This document shows positions 31,930 through 44,203 of a stretch of 64,000 nucleotides of DNA, one piece after another. The position numbers and the translations under genes were made by a program. Origin of the DNA: Desarmillaria ectypa (Eukaryota; Basidiomycota; Agaricomycetes; Agaricales; Physalacriaceae); NCBI GenBank assembly GCA_030407005.1, contig JAUDYN010000008.1:496001-560000 (forward strand). The letters are read 5' to 3'. The notes beneath the pieces are model-generated. The model had not been told where the DNA came from, did no database searches, and saw only the letters and a list, made by a program, of their open reading frames with translations. Position 1 is the first letter of the stretch, and each line of letters opens with the position of its first letter.

Positions 31930-33555
31930 CTATGAAAGCGAACAAAAAAAAAAAAAGAACAAGGACGAAATGATACCCCCAAGAGAAAAGAGTAATAAGA
32001 CAAACAATACAAAGGCGAAAACGAGGACGGGACCCACACTGTTCCCACGTGCTGGATTACCATTTTCGGAAGGTATCAAAACTGCACGCCTTGATCCTTG
32101 TCCAGAAATGTCATGTCTTTCACCGCCACTTTCGCCGCGATTTTTGCTTGAATTTGCGCTTTTTGATTTACGTCGGCGCTGTCTGTTGGACCCTCGGCTA
32201 AGGGTGCTCCGACTGGATGTCCTACGCGATATTGTCGGCGAGGAAACGGGGCTGGAAAAGATATCTTGGAGTCTCGGCCGGGAGCTAGATTCTGTCAACC
32301 AGCTTGAACTTGGTTGCGAACCGGATTGCATTGCAGGCATGGAAGATGATGGTCTGGGCCCGTGGTCAGAAAAAAATGCCGTCTCCTCGTCCTTCGGACC
32401 GTCATTACCAACAGCAACATTGCTATTGTTCTCATCGAAGGTGCCAAATGCAGGGTGGTTCAATGGCGGTAGCGGCGGCGGGGGTGACGATCCCGACGCT
32501 CTTGGACCAGGCCCATGCGACCCGAATGTGAAGCCCGATGAAGGGGATGAAACGGAGCCAAAAACACTCCCAGGCGTATTATCCGGAGTATCGATACGGG
32601 AGCGAGTCGTCGATGGCGGCGTGTGACTGTGAGATGTGCCACTACTGGAAGGGCGCGAACTTGTGCCGACATCTGTGGTGTGCGAAATTGAACGTCCGCC
32701 ACGAGTGGCTCGACGTCCGAAAGTAGACCATGATGAGGGGGGATTGGGGGATTGCGTCAAAGGGGTGACAGGTGAGCCATGGACAAAGTTTGTTAATCGC
32801 GTAAAGACACCAAAGGTTCCTGACCCAGTTGGTGAGGAAGAGTTTTCGTGAGATGGGTCTGCTGTTTCCTGAAATGAAGATGCTGAAAGAGAACTAGGTG
32901 AACGTGTGGGGTCTTCATCGCAGTCATTGGAATGAATAATATCATGAGTAATGTTGGATGCGTCGGGTAAGGAAGCTGGATGTGAAGGTGTCCGTGAGGG
33001 ATGAAAGTCGTCCAAGGGCTTTACGACCGTCGGTGAGGTTATGTTGGATGCATCGGACCGACGCCTGGTTGCTGACGGCACGGCCGGGGTTACTCCATCG
33101 TCGTGATCGCGTGCAGAGTCATTGTGTGTGACTCCTTGACTAGGTTGGGTGTCATGGGGAACGTTGGCAGCATCAGGTAAAGCTGGATGCGAAGAGGTTG
33201 GAGATTCAGGAAGTTTTTCTAATTGGCCTGCCGCTTTCGTTGGTGCTATTGAAGTCTGCTTCGCAGATGTATCGGATGAACGCCGCCTGGTCCTTCTAGC
33301 AGGCTTTAATGGAACTATCCCATCGTCGCGTTCCGTGGAAGTACTGGGCCTACTGGATTGAGGAGTAGGAGTCAGCTGGGAAAAAAATGTGAGAGGAAAA
33401 TCATCAACGAGCTCGGCCAAATTCGGGTGTATCTTCTGATTCAAAAAGGCTTCGCTCTGCGAAGAAGGTCCCGGAGTCGCAGGTTGTTGCTCGGCAACCT
33501 TTGTGACAGGCAGACTGGTTGCTCTTCTCCTGAAACGCGACAAAAAGTTTGGCAT
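31930..33555 (-). CDS. Ser/Thr/Pro-rich protein with possible C-terminal anchor
   Basis: One frame of 541 codons starting MPNFLSRFRRRATSLPVTKV. It is dominated by Ser, Pro, Thr and Arg with imperfect internal repeats: RRTRRRSSDTS recurs as ATRRRSDASNIT, and HPALPDAANVPHD recurs as HPASLPDASNITHD. There is no enzymatic domain. The frame ends in a strongly hydrophobic stretch (GPVLVFAFVLFVLLLFSLGG), which could be a tail anchor. The same bases could equally be an intron that starts at a gtggga donor near 32,050 and ends at a cag near 31,930. In that case the protein ends a few residues later without a membrane segment. Its neighbour on the same strand has a similar composition, so the two may have a common origin. 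Confidence 0.6.
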   Translation of the reverse strand: MPNFLSRFRRRATSLPVTKVAEQQPATPGPSSQSEAFLNQKIHPNLAELVDDFPLTFFSQLTPTPQSSRPSTSTERDDGIVPLKPARRTRRRSSDTSAKQTSIAPTKAAGQLEKLPESPTSSHPALPDAANVPHDTQPSQGVTHNDSARDHDDGVTPAVPSATRRRSDASNITSPTVVKPLDDFHPSRTPSHPASLPDASNITHDIIHSNDCDEDPTRSPSSLSASSFQETADPSHENSSSPTGSGTFGVFTRLTNFVHGSPVTPLTQSPNPPSSWSTFGRRATRGGRSISHTTDVGTSSRPSSSGTSHSHTPPSTTRSRIDTPDNTPGSVFGSVSSPSSGFTFGSHGPGPRASGSSPPPPLPPLNHPAFGTFDENNSNVAVGNDGPKDEETAFFSDHGPRPSSSMPAMQSGSQPSSSWLTESSSRPRLQDIFSSPVSSPTISRRTSSRSTLSRGSNRQRRRKSKSANSSKNRGESGGERHDISGQGSRRAVLIPSENGNPARGNSVGPVLVFAFVLFVLLLFSLGGIISSLFFFFFCSLS

Positions 33556-34723
33556 AGTTCCAGGTATATTTCAGTATTCCTGCTGCGTCGGTTATCAGCA
33601 TTTGGCTGCAGCACATGCGCTCGGCCACGCACCTGTCCAGCCGAGGACCTCAGTATGGCATGGGTCAATCTCCAAATACCAGGACTTCAAGTAAGTTTCG
33701 TCGCTGTAGCCGATAGTTGAAAATGAGGAACGGCAGGCCTCGATTAGCCTGATAGGGAGGCTCGTGGGGGTTCGCAGTAGAAGATCCTCTCCGTCTAGTT
33801 TTGGGACCGCGTCACAACACGTGATATATTGATCGAATTACCTCCGCTCAAAATTGAAATTTCATATTTTTCATAAATGTTGATCAGAATTAATTCAATT
33901 ATAGATGCTTCCATCGTGCTCCCTTAGCTAGCAGCCTCCGTGGAACAGCACATTAAGGGTGCAAACATTCCCCATCACGAAAGAGATTCACGGCGGTAAA
34001 CATTTATTCCTCGTGCCAACAAATTTTGCTCACTATAGGAGGCTTGCCTTGCGGCTGTCATCTTGATCATGGCCAGAGAACGATCCTGCTTCTAGGCAAT
34101 AAGTTAGGAGGGACATCGGATTAACAAGGGAGATAAGTGCAGCCGGCGTAGTCCCTGGCGGGCGCTAACCGACAGATGTTCCTCAAATCGTATCAAAGAA
34201 AATTGATCGTCGTATGGGTGTATCATACGAGCGAATTGAGGGTCGGGATGGGGTCATACTGCAATCTTGAAGTTGGCCTGCCTGTTTTATACGCGGAAAT
34301 AATGCCGCACATCTCCAAGCGTGCCGCCGAATACAACATTCTAAATGATTTCATCAAGGCGGTGGCGCAAGAAATGGTATCGGCCCCGACAGCCTTTTCC
34401 GAGGGAGGCACAAAGCTGTTATCGGAGGTATTTTGCTTTCTTTCTCGCATCTAGACTTACGAGTAAGTATATTCAAACGATAGCCCACAACCTCGGCTTT
34501 GCCAAGCCCTCCTTTCTGAGAAGACATTAGGGGAATTGGAAGACGTGGTTCGTTTGTTTTCCCGACCCGGCGCGATCGCAGTGAAGCCGACATATCCCCA
34601 CAGACCGCCTTCTTGACACATTGCTGAACAAAGGAAAGTTAGCTCATAAGTAGTAACATATTATCATCGGTCGCTTGTCATGTACATATCCTAATCATAA
34701 CATATAGCATTCCATTCAAAAAT
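33556..34723. other. Intergenic with one weak open frame
   Basis: A plus-strand frame at 34176-34454 reads NLEVGLPVLYAEIMPHISKR and FIKAVAQEMVSAPTAF. Its composition is protein-like, but I do not recognise it and it has no clear partner exons. It may be a gene fragment. No other feature seen. Confidence 0.35.
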
Positions 34724-35631
34724 TTAAATCGTTGTTGATAGCAATCCTGACACAAACTGCTCAAGCTCATCGACCCATCTCTTCCTATCTGATGGAGCAT
34801 ATGAAGTACTGATGAGGAGCCTCATGTCATTCGTGACCTTGCTCGAAGCATCCAAGAATGCCTACAGAAACGTTTCCAACACTTCTCAACTGTACTTCTC
34901 CTCCCCTTTGGGCCGCCAACATCCTCCTTTTGAACGCACCGCAAGTCTATGTATAGCTTGAACGTGTTCTACAGTTTCAAGTTCAGGACGCGGTGTTTCC
35001 CAGGAAGAGTCGGTGCTGGTCGCACCGCTGTCACCCGATGAAGTACCAGCACGAACCGTCGTCATCAAGGAGCGAGTGGCATACCCCAGGAGATAGTAGT
35101 GCTCCAGCTTAAAACTTCCCCCCTGAGGATGTATCGCCTTGGAGGTGGGACGCGCAGACACCGATGTAAGCTGACTCAGATACAAGACAGCGGAGAAGAT
35201 ACCGAAGAAAGCAGCAGAGAACCCACAGCAGCAGACTTTTAACTTCGTTGAGAGGATGCGGAACAAAAATACAAACAATTGGCCACAATGGAGGAGAGTC
35301 GAACTTGGATCATGAGGGGTGAATTTGACGACAGAGGACTGAAAGCAGCTCTTTAAGCACAGTGCACTGAGGCCACCGTGACGCGAGCAGCTACGGGAAG
35401 TAGACAGTCGTTTCCAGGAGAATGATGGCCTCTCAAAATCGGTCTTTGGAGTGTAATCAGTAGATGGCAGAAGTAACGTGTGTATAAGGTGGTGGACGCT
35501 TGCAGAATACAAACAGAATACAAAGATTCAACCGCCACATGCTTCAATTTGTTTGGCAGACAAACATCTTCCAAATTTGTCCATGCTTCTAGGATCAATG
35601 TGACAAACTTCGCAGAACAGAGCCAGTGCAT
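34724..35631 (-). CDS. Hypothetical protein, exon structure unresolved
   Basis: A minus-strand gene probably begins near ATG 35631 (MHWLCSAKFVTLILEAWTNL) and ends with a well-formed exon AFLDASSKVTNDMRLLISTS ... WVDELEQFVSGLL, stop TAA at 34724-34726. The exon before that carries GDSGATSTDSSWETPRPELE and VEHVQAIHRLA, ending at a gtgcgt donor. In between lie hydrophobic pieces (LFVFLFRILSTKLK, AAFFGIFSAVLYLSQLTS), possibly two membrane helices. I do not recognise the family, and the middle introns cannot be placed by eye. It lies directly downstream of EPL1 on the same strand, as a separate unit. Confidence 0.45.
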
Positions 35632-35741
35632 CTCAAAGCGTGTAAGATGAATCTATTTACACAAAGAAGGAGAAAGTTACGCTAATAATACAGACAGATT
35701 ACTTGCAGACAAAAAGGGACACAAAGCTTTCGTGCAAACAG

Positions 35742-38400
35742 TTACCCACCGTTGCTTTTAGCATCACTACTTCCCTGAGGCCGTTGTCGTATCGCCGGGA
35801 GCTTCATGTTACTAATTCCCGCCGTCCCACCGTATACGACCGGCATGAACTGAGAGTGCTGACTGTCAGGTACATTGAACAAACTCTTGAGATTGTGCAT
35901 CTGCTGAACACTCAGACCAGTACCATTGGTCTCGGGGAGTTGCGAAACGCCATTCTGTATCGGAGCCTTCGAAGGAGGGGGATGAATAGTAGATTCCACC
36001 TTGGTAGTACCAAGATAGATGGCCGCACGGCCGTTCGTGCCATTCACTACAGGAGCATGCTGGAGGATACTCTTGGCATAAGATACCGAGGATACGGAAG
36101 ATGTCGTACTTGATGGGGCGACAGAGCCGGGACGAGTTGAGCTATTGGAGGAGATACGGCTGATGCCAATGTTACCGTTCATCGTCGGTGGCGTAGAAGC
36201 TGGAGAGCCATTTATGCGTTGAGAAATGGATGGTGCCATCGGCGGAGGTCGAACAATATTGGACAATCCGAGTTTGAACGGTATAATAGTTTCTTTCCGA
36301 CCATTCTCCGGGTCGTACTTGATGATGGAGGGGTCTGTGAAAAGGCTCGGGTCCACTTCTGATAGAAGGTGGAAAGCATGTCGCAGATAGCTGCAGGGAC
36401 AGCACTGAGTGACATACAGCATTAAATATGAAAGAACTTTATTCACCTCAGACCATAGTCGTCTACGAGCTCACGATCCCGCTCTTCAGAGCTCTGTCCA
36501 AACTGCGGAGCATCGTCTGAGTCAAATCGCCACCGCTCTTTCAGGCGCCTAGTCTCCTCGTCAACATCCTGCGTATCTCGCATCAGGGGACGTGAGCCCC
36601 GGCGATCTAGCATCATACGCCCCCCACGACCACGACGCAGCCTTACGAGTCTCCGTTCTGGCGCTTCTGACTCCGTCTTCGGCCACGCAGGCGCATTTGA
36701 AGGGGCGATGAACTTGAAAAGTCGAGAAGAAAAGGGGACAAGAGGAGGAACATAAGAATTCTGCAGGCATTCAGAGTCAACCGGTATATGAGGGGACGGG
36801 GAACTCACTTCGACTGTGTCTTCCCATTGTTGATCCTTCTCCTTTCGCTTATGCATTCCGTGATCGATCTTGGCTTGCAGCTTGGCGATTCTCTCCCTCG
36901 GACGTATGACTGGCTCAATGCGAGCTTGAGGGGCAACGAAAGGAGTCTCTGATTTGATCGATATACGACCGACGCGACTAGAAAAAGATCAGTCAGGATA
37001 ATGTGATGACCTGAAAAAACTAACACATCTGGTCTCTTGGGGGGCGGCTCTTTGTCAACGAGCAACTCTTCGTCGACCTTGTCGCCGGCAAGCCAGGGGT
37101 TCTTGCGTTTCAGGTTGACGATAGATACCCGGGCAAACCAAATGTTATGCCATTGACGCAAGGACCGAAGCTTCAAATCTTCTCGTTGGCGAACTTTCTT
37201 GACTAGGTCACAAGCATCCGCAAAATGGCTTGTCAAGACCTCGAGCTTTTCGGAAATGTTGGATTGCGAAGCACGAGTCTTCCGAGTGAGCTTTGATTCT
37301 CGCCTGCGGAAGCACACGAATGATTCATTCAGGGTATCCGTCTCATCGCCCTATTCAATTGTTAGAGTAAGGTTTTCGGGCGAATGATGAACGTACATTA
37401 AGTTGCGGAATGACTCGTAGACCACCGCGTTCCATCCGACGAGTCCTCCAATAAGGATAGATCAACTGAGCCATAGAAAGCAGTTTTTCTGGAGGAGGTA
37501 TATCTTTAGGAACTGCATATGCCGCAAAAAAGGATTTTTCAAGAGGATTTGCAAACGTGTCTTGATAGTTCGAAAACTCGGGGAACATCATCCCATCCTT
37601 GAGACTCTATTTTGAAATCAACGAACGGTCTCTCTAAGTTGCAGAAACCTTGCGTACATGATGAAGGTATTCTGTTTCCTCGTGAGTGATCAACTCAAAT
37701 AACCCCATTACCAATTCGAATTCATCTTCTTTGACGCTGATGGGATTCGATGTATCTGCTTCCTTACCCTTGCCCTTCGTGGTTCGCCCTGAAGTCCTAG
37801 CGCTGACACCGAGTGCGGCCTGCGCACTTGTCCCTTCGCCCCGTGCTTCCTCGTTATTCTTCTCCAGCCACCCAACGTCCCGCTCATCCATAAAATATGT
37901 GCACCTGTGAACTAGTCCGGCCACAAGCTGTTCCTCGACGGTCTCCGAAGAGGAGATATAAGAGGCTGGTGTTGTAAACTTTTTCGCTGGATACAACTTG
38001 TCATGATCCTTGACAATGCCGGTGGAGTCTGGAGTAGGGATATACGAGGACTTTTCGTGTGCTCCTCGACCGCTGCGAGGAGATGTCTGGGTGCGCAACG
38101 CAGCTTCAGACAACACTTGTTGCAAATGGTGTTCCTGGAAAAGTGATGAGTAAGGAAAACCGCGGAAAGCACTGCCACAGCCTGAAAGCAGGGTGGCAAG
38201 AGCCGATTGGCCAGCAGGGTACTCACATTTGCGTCGTCTTGATCAACGCCAGCGACCCTCTGTGCCAAACGGTGCTTCTCTTCATCCTCGTCGAAGCTAA
38301 AAGGGTCGACTTCGATATTCCCAATGTAGATTTTGAGGCGAGTTTTGTTGGTAATCCGGTTGCGAGTTCTTGGAGTCGATCCCGGTTGGAGAGAACGCAT
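35742..38400 (-). CDS. EPL1: Enhancer of polycomb-like protein EPL1
   Basis: EPL1 is a core subunit of the NuA4 (and Piccolo) histone H4/H2A acetyltransferase, linking the Esa1 catalytic subunit to nucleosomes in the nucleus. Seven exons join in phase to 772 residues: 38400-38227, 38134-37658, 37606-37397, 37350-37025, 36977-36809, 36760-36447 and 36390-35742. The EPL1 domain (PF10513) is clear: RNRITNKTRLKIYIGNIEVD, AGVDQDDANEHHLQQVLSEA, KLYPAKKFTTPASYI, VEEQLVAGLVHRCTYFMDER, DVGWLEKNNEEARG, FELVMGLFELITHEETEYLH. It is followed by a basic coiled-coil-like middle and a Ser/Pro-rich tail. The start gives MRSLQPGSTPRTRNRITNKT. One donor (gttagt at 37024) was fixed by reading phase. No breaks. 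Confidence 0.93.
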
Positions 38401-39649
38401 GACATGTAGGGGTTGGGCGCCGGTATAATTACGATTCTGTCGAGATCGCTCGAGGTCATCGGCGACGCTGGTGCCCACTCGTCGTTGTCGGATGTCCGAA
38501 CCGGCGCGGCACAAAGTCTTTATCCTGATGTTGTAAACATGTGACGTCACATTGCGGCACCCGTGCAGAGGGAATTAGGAAAGGTGGAAGTATCGTTCAA
38601 CATTGGAAGATGGAAGCTCCATTCACATTCTCTATAAGAAAGTCAGCTGGATTTTTACACAAAGTCACTGTGGGCTTACAGCTACTACAGAAGAAGATAT
38701 CCGGCCGCCAAGGTTATTGCTAGATGCAGATATCACTCGGGTCCAGCCTACGAGGAAACTCAAAAGCCAAAAAATGAGACGCCGTGTACGGAAGATAAGA
38801 GCCTGGCCGGGCTACCCTGGTCAACGGCCGAATGAACACTTTGGGCGGAGCTCAGATAGGATGCAAGGTTGCTGCGGCCATTAGTCACGGAGGCGGTGAG
38901 AGCAAGCTGTCGCCGCCCTTCTGAAACATTTTTTTGTGTGACCCTCAACATTGAGTCGAGATGTTGTTCATCACGAGGAGGGCAGATGAAAATGCAGCAC
39001 TCTTGAGGGAGAAAAGTCGCAGAACGAGGAGCGGGGAGATGATTATGATTTTCCAACTTCTACCAAACGAGAAAGTGACGCACATCGATACAGTACTATA
39101 GCGTGAATGGGCAGGAGCCAACTGCCGAAATACACAGACATGTCCCTGTTAGAAAGTATGAGCTATCCCTCTGCGCTACATAAGATTTAACTTACTATGA
39201 TATCTCTTGCACAAAAATGTATGCGGACCAAGTGGGTGAGGTCAGCAAATTTGGCCGGGCACAAAAATTTGCTGCATGGAAAGACTAGGAGCACACATGT
39301 TAGAACCAAACTCAGCGCTGCAGTCAGAAAAGTCCTGCTTACCACGACTCCTAATGCTAACGTTCACAGATCCGTAGTTCTCGGAAAAGTGAGTCAGAAA
39401 TAAGGGTTCGAAACAAATGCTGTCGTCAAGGATTAGATGGACACATATGAAGCGAGTAACGATAATAAATCGTGAAGGTTTTGCACGAAAGCTGGGTGAC
39501 AGTGTTACAGTTCATGGTCAAGGAAGCGACAACTTAATTGGACGGAAGTTGCTGTAAGGCGTACGGACCATCTCGTACTTGATGATACGAAAGTCGGACA
39601 TCTGCCTATTCCTCGATAGTTGTTATTGCATATGGAATATGTTCACCTG
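38401..39649. other. Intergenic, EPL1 upstream region
   Basis: No supported gene. Short plus-strand frames (38603-38884, 39197-39403) have no motifs. Confidence 0.45.
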
Positions 39650-39689
39650 TGGGATTCGGGGGAAAAAAAACTGTACTTATTCTCTGTAT

Positions 39690-40335
39690 GCATGACATCC
39701 ATGTAGCCGCAACCAAACCCGATACTGCATTGATCTGCATCCCATCAGCATCAGCTTGGAATAAAGCGAGCATACACTCACCTGGTTGTTCGACAGTAAA
39801 TCCCAGCCATTATGCTCACGCAACCATTCACGCCAAGGAAGTACGTTCTCAATCGTCATCGTCACTATCCAAGGCCCCTTCCAACCACCAAGAATACTCA
39901 GCGTATCCCCTAAACAGCAATCAAGATAATACAGGATGTCAAACACCAGCTGACTGCTTGGTGTACCGGGCTCGCATAATTTTATGGTCAAGAAAATGGA
40001 ATGAAGTAGAAGGAGAGGATAATGCACGCTTTCCGGGCTGGACACCGCGTTCCGCACCACGCAACACGCCAGCGCCCTACACGAGTTGCTCAGGACCTGT
40101 CAGCCTACTCTTTTCCCGCCTTCCGTGTAGCCACCTTCAAGCTTCGCCTTATGCTGCTTCCCATCTGGTTCAACATCAGCACAGTTTATATACCTTTCCT
40201 GGCACTTACACTTCATCGCCCGACTGCTCACTAGGTATAAACATATGGGAGCCATCTCAAACCTTGGTGTCTCCTGTCATCATGGGCGATCCAACGAGGA
40301 ACAGTGATGGACAAGCCGGGTGAGTGGTTCTTCTT
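39690..40335 (-). pseudogene. Decayed copy of TMEM19/DUF92 gene
   Basis: Read on the minus strand, fragments align in order with the intact gene at 18.9-19.8 kb. LCKKNHSPG and the following bases (CACCAAGGT preceded by CATGATGACAGGAGA) correspond to RKKSLSPSG ... MMSGDTKV. VRNAVSSPESVHYPLLLLHS corresponds to VWNAVYSLESVHHALLPLST. LVFDILYYLDCCLGDTLSIL corresponds to LVFGALGHFGCCLGDTLASE. NGWDLLSNNQ is identical, and the last exon (reverse strand near 39,690-39,715) also matches. Roughly 200 bp that encode the conserved GTNGGVS region are missing, and the frames do not join. Base identity looks around three quarters. It cannot encode a working protein. Confidence 0.8.
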
Positions 40336-40859
40336 GCACAGACTATGTGGAGGGAGAGAGCCACAAGGAAAAAAGCGAAGGATGGTATTCATGGGCCAAG
40401 TCAGGACAAGCGAACCACGTGGTACGGCCCGGTACCCGCAGATCCAATAGACAACTTCTCTCGATTGCAGCCAGCAATCATCCACGCTCAGAATCTTCAC
40501 CTACCCACCCACCCTTGAGCCGCGACTCCGAGGAAGTCTGTATACTTTTGGAATCTCGCTCACGAGAGTATTCTCTCTCCCCAGGAAGTCGGCAGTCGCT
40601 TAGGCAGCACGAGGACCACGCTGAGGGGATCTCTCCACAGTTCTGGTCTTTACAAGTACTTACTAGGTCTCGATGCCTATCGGCTCTTCTCTATAACCCC
40701 ACCCTTTTTCTGGTTAGAATCACCTCATGATGGTTCGAGGACGGGAACATCCGGTGTGGAGAAACTGATTTCGCGTCAACCATCTAGGTGTACTGTCCAC
40801 AGGAGCTGATTTTCTTCGCGATATATCTGGACTGGGCGTACCCGAAGAAGCACAACGGG

Positions 40860-41010
40860 TACCTACTACACTCAGTGTAATTGTGACCGATTCGACCGAG
40901 AACTTGATTCATTTTCCCCATGCTCTGTATACGCGCGTCAGTACCATCGATCTATTTTTGCTCGTAAGGACTCCAATTCGACACCTTTGAATCACTTCTA
41001 CTTTGGGAAA
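40860..41010 (+). pseudogene. Gene fragment shared with 18.1-18.3 kb
   Basis: The plus strand reads DSTENLIHFPHALYTRVST and IDLFLLVRTPI. It is related to the minus-strand fragment at 18,118-18,290. Relative to the neighbouring TMEM19 copy the order is the same as at 18-20 kb but reversed on the chromosome, which supports one duplicated segment. The parent protein is not recognised. Confidence 0.5.
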
Positions 41011-41244
41011 GCCAGCTTGCTATGACGAGTTATAATCCATGCTACGTCTAGCAAACGAAAATCTGGCACAACTACTTTTTGTTGAAATCTTTTCACTTTT
41101 AGTAGAAGCACAACGAAGGAAGGGCAAAGAACGGCGATAATACACAATCGGCACGTAACTGATGATCAATATCAATAAGCATAATGAACGAATGTCAGAT
41201 TTATCCAGAAAATTATAGCAGTATCATTCAGATCCTTGCTAAGA

Positions 41245-43487
41245 TCAGATTGGATTCCTGAATAAGATCTCTGACAAGCCATTCATTGCATTGCTGCGGA
41301 ACGTGTCCTGAGTGATGGTTACAGGCAAGAGACTATCGTTGAACGTGAGTAGATTGGGAGATCTGTTAGTCCACTGGGGGCTTTCGCTGGGGTTCAAAGT
41401 AGCCGCAAAATGAATGAGGTAGTCTGCCATATCTCCGCCGAGATAAACGTTGAGGATATCACTAGTGCGGAAGGCTCCCAAGACTGGAAACGAGCTTGAA
41501 GCGCTTACTCACTATAAAGAATCAGTTACTATTGAAAGCCATAACGAGCTCCTTACAAAATGCCTGTATGTTCTGCATGCTGGAGAGGTCCCTGTAGAAG
41601 AAACCTTCTCGACGCCTGGAATACCGCATCGGCCTGGAACGATGCGATCTTCTTGAATTGGGAGACCCTTCGAGAGGATCTGCAGAATGGAGCTCCAGTA
41701 GCGTGGCAAGATCCTAGTGTTTTATATTCGGGAAAATCACCGTCTTGAAATATATCTGGACCTCAGCGAGATGCTGTGAGCTAAGCTTCAGAGTGTCGGA
41801 AAACAGTCGATCCGCCTACGTGACATTGAGCGACAATAAAGAAAACAATGTCCCCTCATCATCACAGTCGCCTAGTTGAATTTTGTAAGCAATAAAATCC
41901 TCAGCCTTGGATGACACACATACCGCTCACTATGGGAACATTAGCAATTTAACCTTGTTAGACAAGCCGCTGGGTAATATCGGAGAAGAGTACGCCGTCA
42001 GCACGAGGTAGCCACGCCAATATCAATGACCAGCAAAGGTGCGTTTGATTTTTCTGAGTCGTTGAAATTTTGACAGACCATCCATCTGGTAGTCAAATAT
42101 GCAGGGCGAATTGCCGATGGCCGTTTTCAGAGTTTCGTGAGACCGTCTTCAAATAAGCAAACATACCATCAGAACCAGAGCAGCCTGTCCGAACCACGAT
42201 GTCATCGTAGTCTGCAGTAACATGAAATCAGGCAAGGGGACTTTCAGAGGCACTCTCCAACATACATTTCTGACCACCCCAAGATCTCCAACGGGGATCG
42301 GAGACTCCGATTGCATGAACGGTGCGCGGAAAAGACAATCATAGCTGAAATAGTTCCGGCAGATTCGCCCCATCTATCCAGACAGGCTGTCAATTAAATG
42401 CCTCGCCTAGATGAACTACGCATAGCCTCACTTTTGTAGGATCTCCACTAAAAGTAGTTATATCCTTATGGATACACCTCAGGGCCTCTCGTTCTAGAGA
42501 AAATTGCGTTTTAGATCTTTAATTTGTACAGTGACGGTCATCAACATACGGTTATGGAGCACGAGGTTTCCGACAACAGCTTCCTTGAATTTCTTACTCG
42601 CAGGAAAACCAAATCCTTGAACAAACTCATGAACGAATTTCGGGAAGACTAGGGAACAACAGTTACACACCGGAAACCCGGCAATTCATTGAAACACATA
42701 TGACTGGTTGATTCAGCGCAATCGACCGAGTAACAATACTGGTGCCATCACACCCGTAGAAAGAAAGAGCCTAAGCATCACTGATGTATCTGATGATAGA
42801 GACTATAAACATAGCCGTGGCGTCAAGCTCAACTACCTTGAGATGATACCATCAGAAATATTTGAGCAGCACGGAATGGCGATTATTCTTGCCTTCAAAA
42901 ATTCACTGATGAGACGTTGTTTGAGCTGACGGCTCCAAATCGTGACATATCACCCACCACAATGACAGGAAGCTTGAAATTTGAAGTAGCGTTAGCTGAC
43001 TTCAGAACGTTGACGGTCAGACCTAAGGAAGATTAACTAGGGATACGTGTCAGACGAAGCGCCTAATCACAATCCTCGTCATCAGGAAGGACAGCATCGT
43101 AGATGGAGCCAACCAAGTAATCTACAGCTTTTGCCGGTATCTCTGTGAGGATCAGCAGCCTGATTGCCTGCTGTGGACAAGATGGTCCAAAGTAACCTGT
43201 ATCATACGACCCATTGTATGCTGGAAGAGTTTCTGGAAGGCGGAAACGACGATCTCCCGTTCTGAAGCAAGGAATAAATATCCTGCGAACTATAGTTCAA
43301 AAATAACGTACGGAGATTGAGCGAATGGGATGCCCGAGAAGATGCCCAAGAACCTCGAAACGACCCTGTAGGTTGTCCCGGTGAACGTCGCAGAATCGAG
43401 GGTTGCGGAGGCCCGTACGGCTCGAAATAACCGCAGAAGCGACAATACACGCCTGAGCCCAAGGAGGACTAGGAGCTAGGAGAGCAT
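41245..43487 (-). pseudogene. Secreted type-B carboxylesterase, pseudogene
   Basis: Fragments of a fungal carboxylesterase/lipase (PF00135) occur in order. They are: an N-terminal hydrophobic signal-like stretch, TFTGTTYRVVSRFLG, GIPFAQSPTGDRRFRLPETL, YNGSYDTGYFGPSCPQQAIR, LTVNVLKSANATSNFKLPVI, the nucleophile motif WGESAGTIS, LFRAPFMQSESPIPVGDL, YDDIVVRTGCSG, ADGVLFSDITQRLV, DCDDEGTLFSLLS, and the C-terminal LGAFRTSDILNVYLGGDMAD ... LFRNPI. The gene is broken. A TAG is the fourth codon after ATG 43487, inside the signal peptide. The frame shifts right after GESAGTISAM, where about 12 expected residues are also missing. In-frame stops follow TQRLV, and further stops lie near 41,720 and 41,830. 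It lies beside a secreted trehalase gene on the same strand. Confidence 0.8.
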
Positions 43488-44203
43488 ATCAGTCACAACG
43501 ACCTGGGACTAAACGCCTCGGAATGATACATGCAATGTATCTTTATAGCTACACCTCGAAAGAAGGGTCAATTACCGGAGATGTTGTCACGGGAAGGTCG
43601 ACCTCCATTTTTTAATTCAGTTACCTCACGAAAAATCGGTTTGCTTTTTTTCCCCGAAGGTTTTGATATCTGACGTTCGTCATACTTCGCGACGCTGCGA
43701 AAGTTGCTTTAGCTCGGTCTAGATTATATGGGGTCCCACACTTGAAGCCGGAACTATTTAGCATGGAATCCGAGAATGGAAAACGGTGAGCACATACCCG
43801 AGGGTGCCTGCGTAAGGAAGCACTGTCAAAAATCACAAGCCAAGTGCCCAATTCGATTGTTACAAATGACCCGGATTTGATAGCAATTCGGGGGCGAACC
43901 TGCAAAAACCTCATGGCAGCTTATAAATGTGATCTTTTGCAGTGTGGACTGCGCCGACACCGACACCAATTGGGACGAACTTCGGACCAGATTGGTTTCG
44001 CGAGCTAAGTATAGAAGCCACTCTCAAGCACATCAGATCTCTTCATCTTCGATTCTTATGAACCAAGCAACGGCACCGTCTTTCGTGAGATAAAACTGTC
44101 CTGCGTTCATTCAAAGAGTCAAGAGGCTGACAAAGACGAGTAGTAATGCCATGGCCTTGAAATTGCTTGCCAATCCAGCCATTGAATTGGAGGTCGAATC
44201 CTA
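43488..44203. other. Intergenic between esterase relic and trehalase
   Basis: A minus-strand frame at 43621-43914 is open but has no motif. No gene supported. Confidence 0.45.

Noticed and set aside
36805..36960. Separate small gene starting MHKRKEKDQQ
   Set aside because: This is an exon of EPL1, in phase with the flanking exons.
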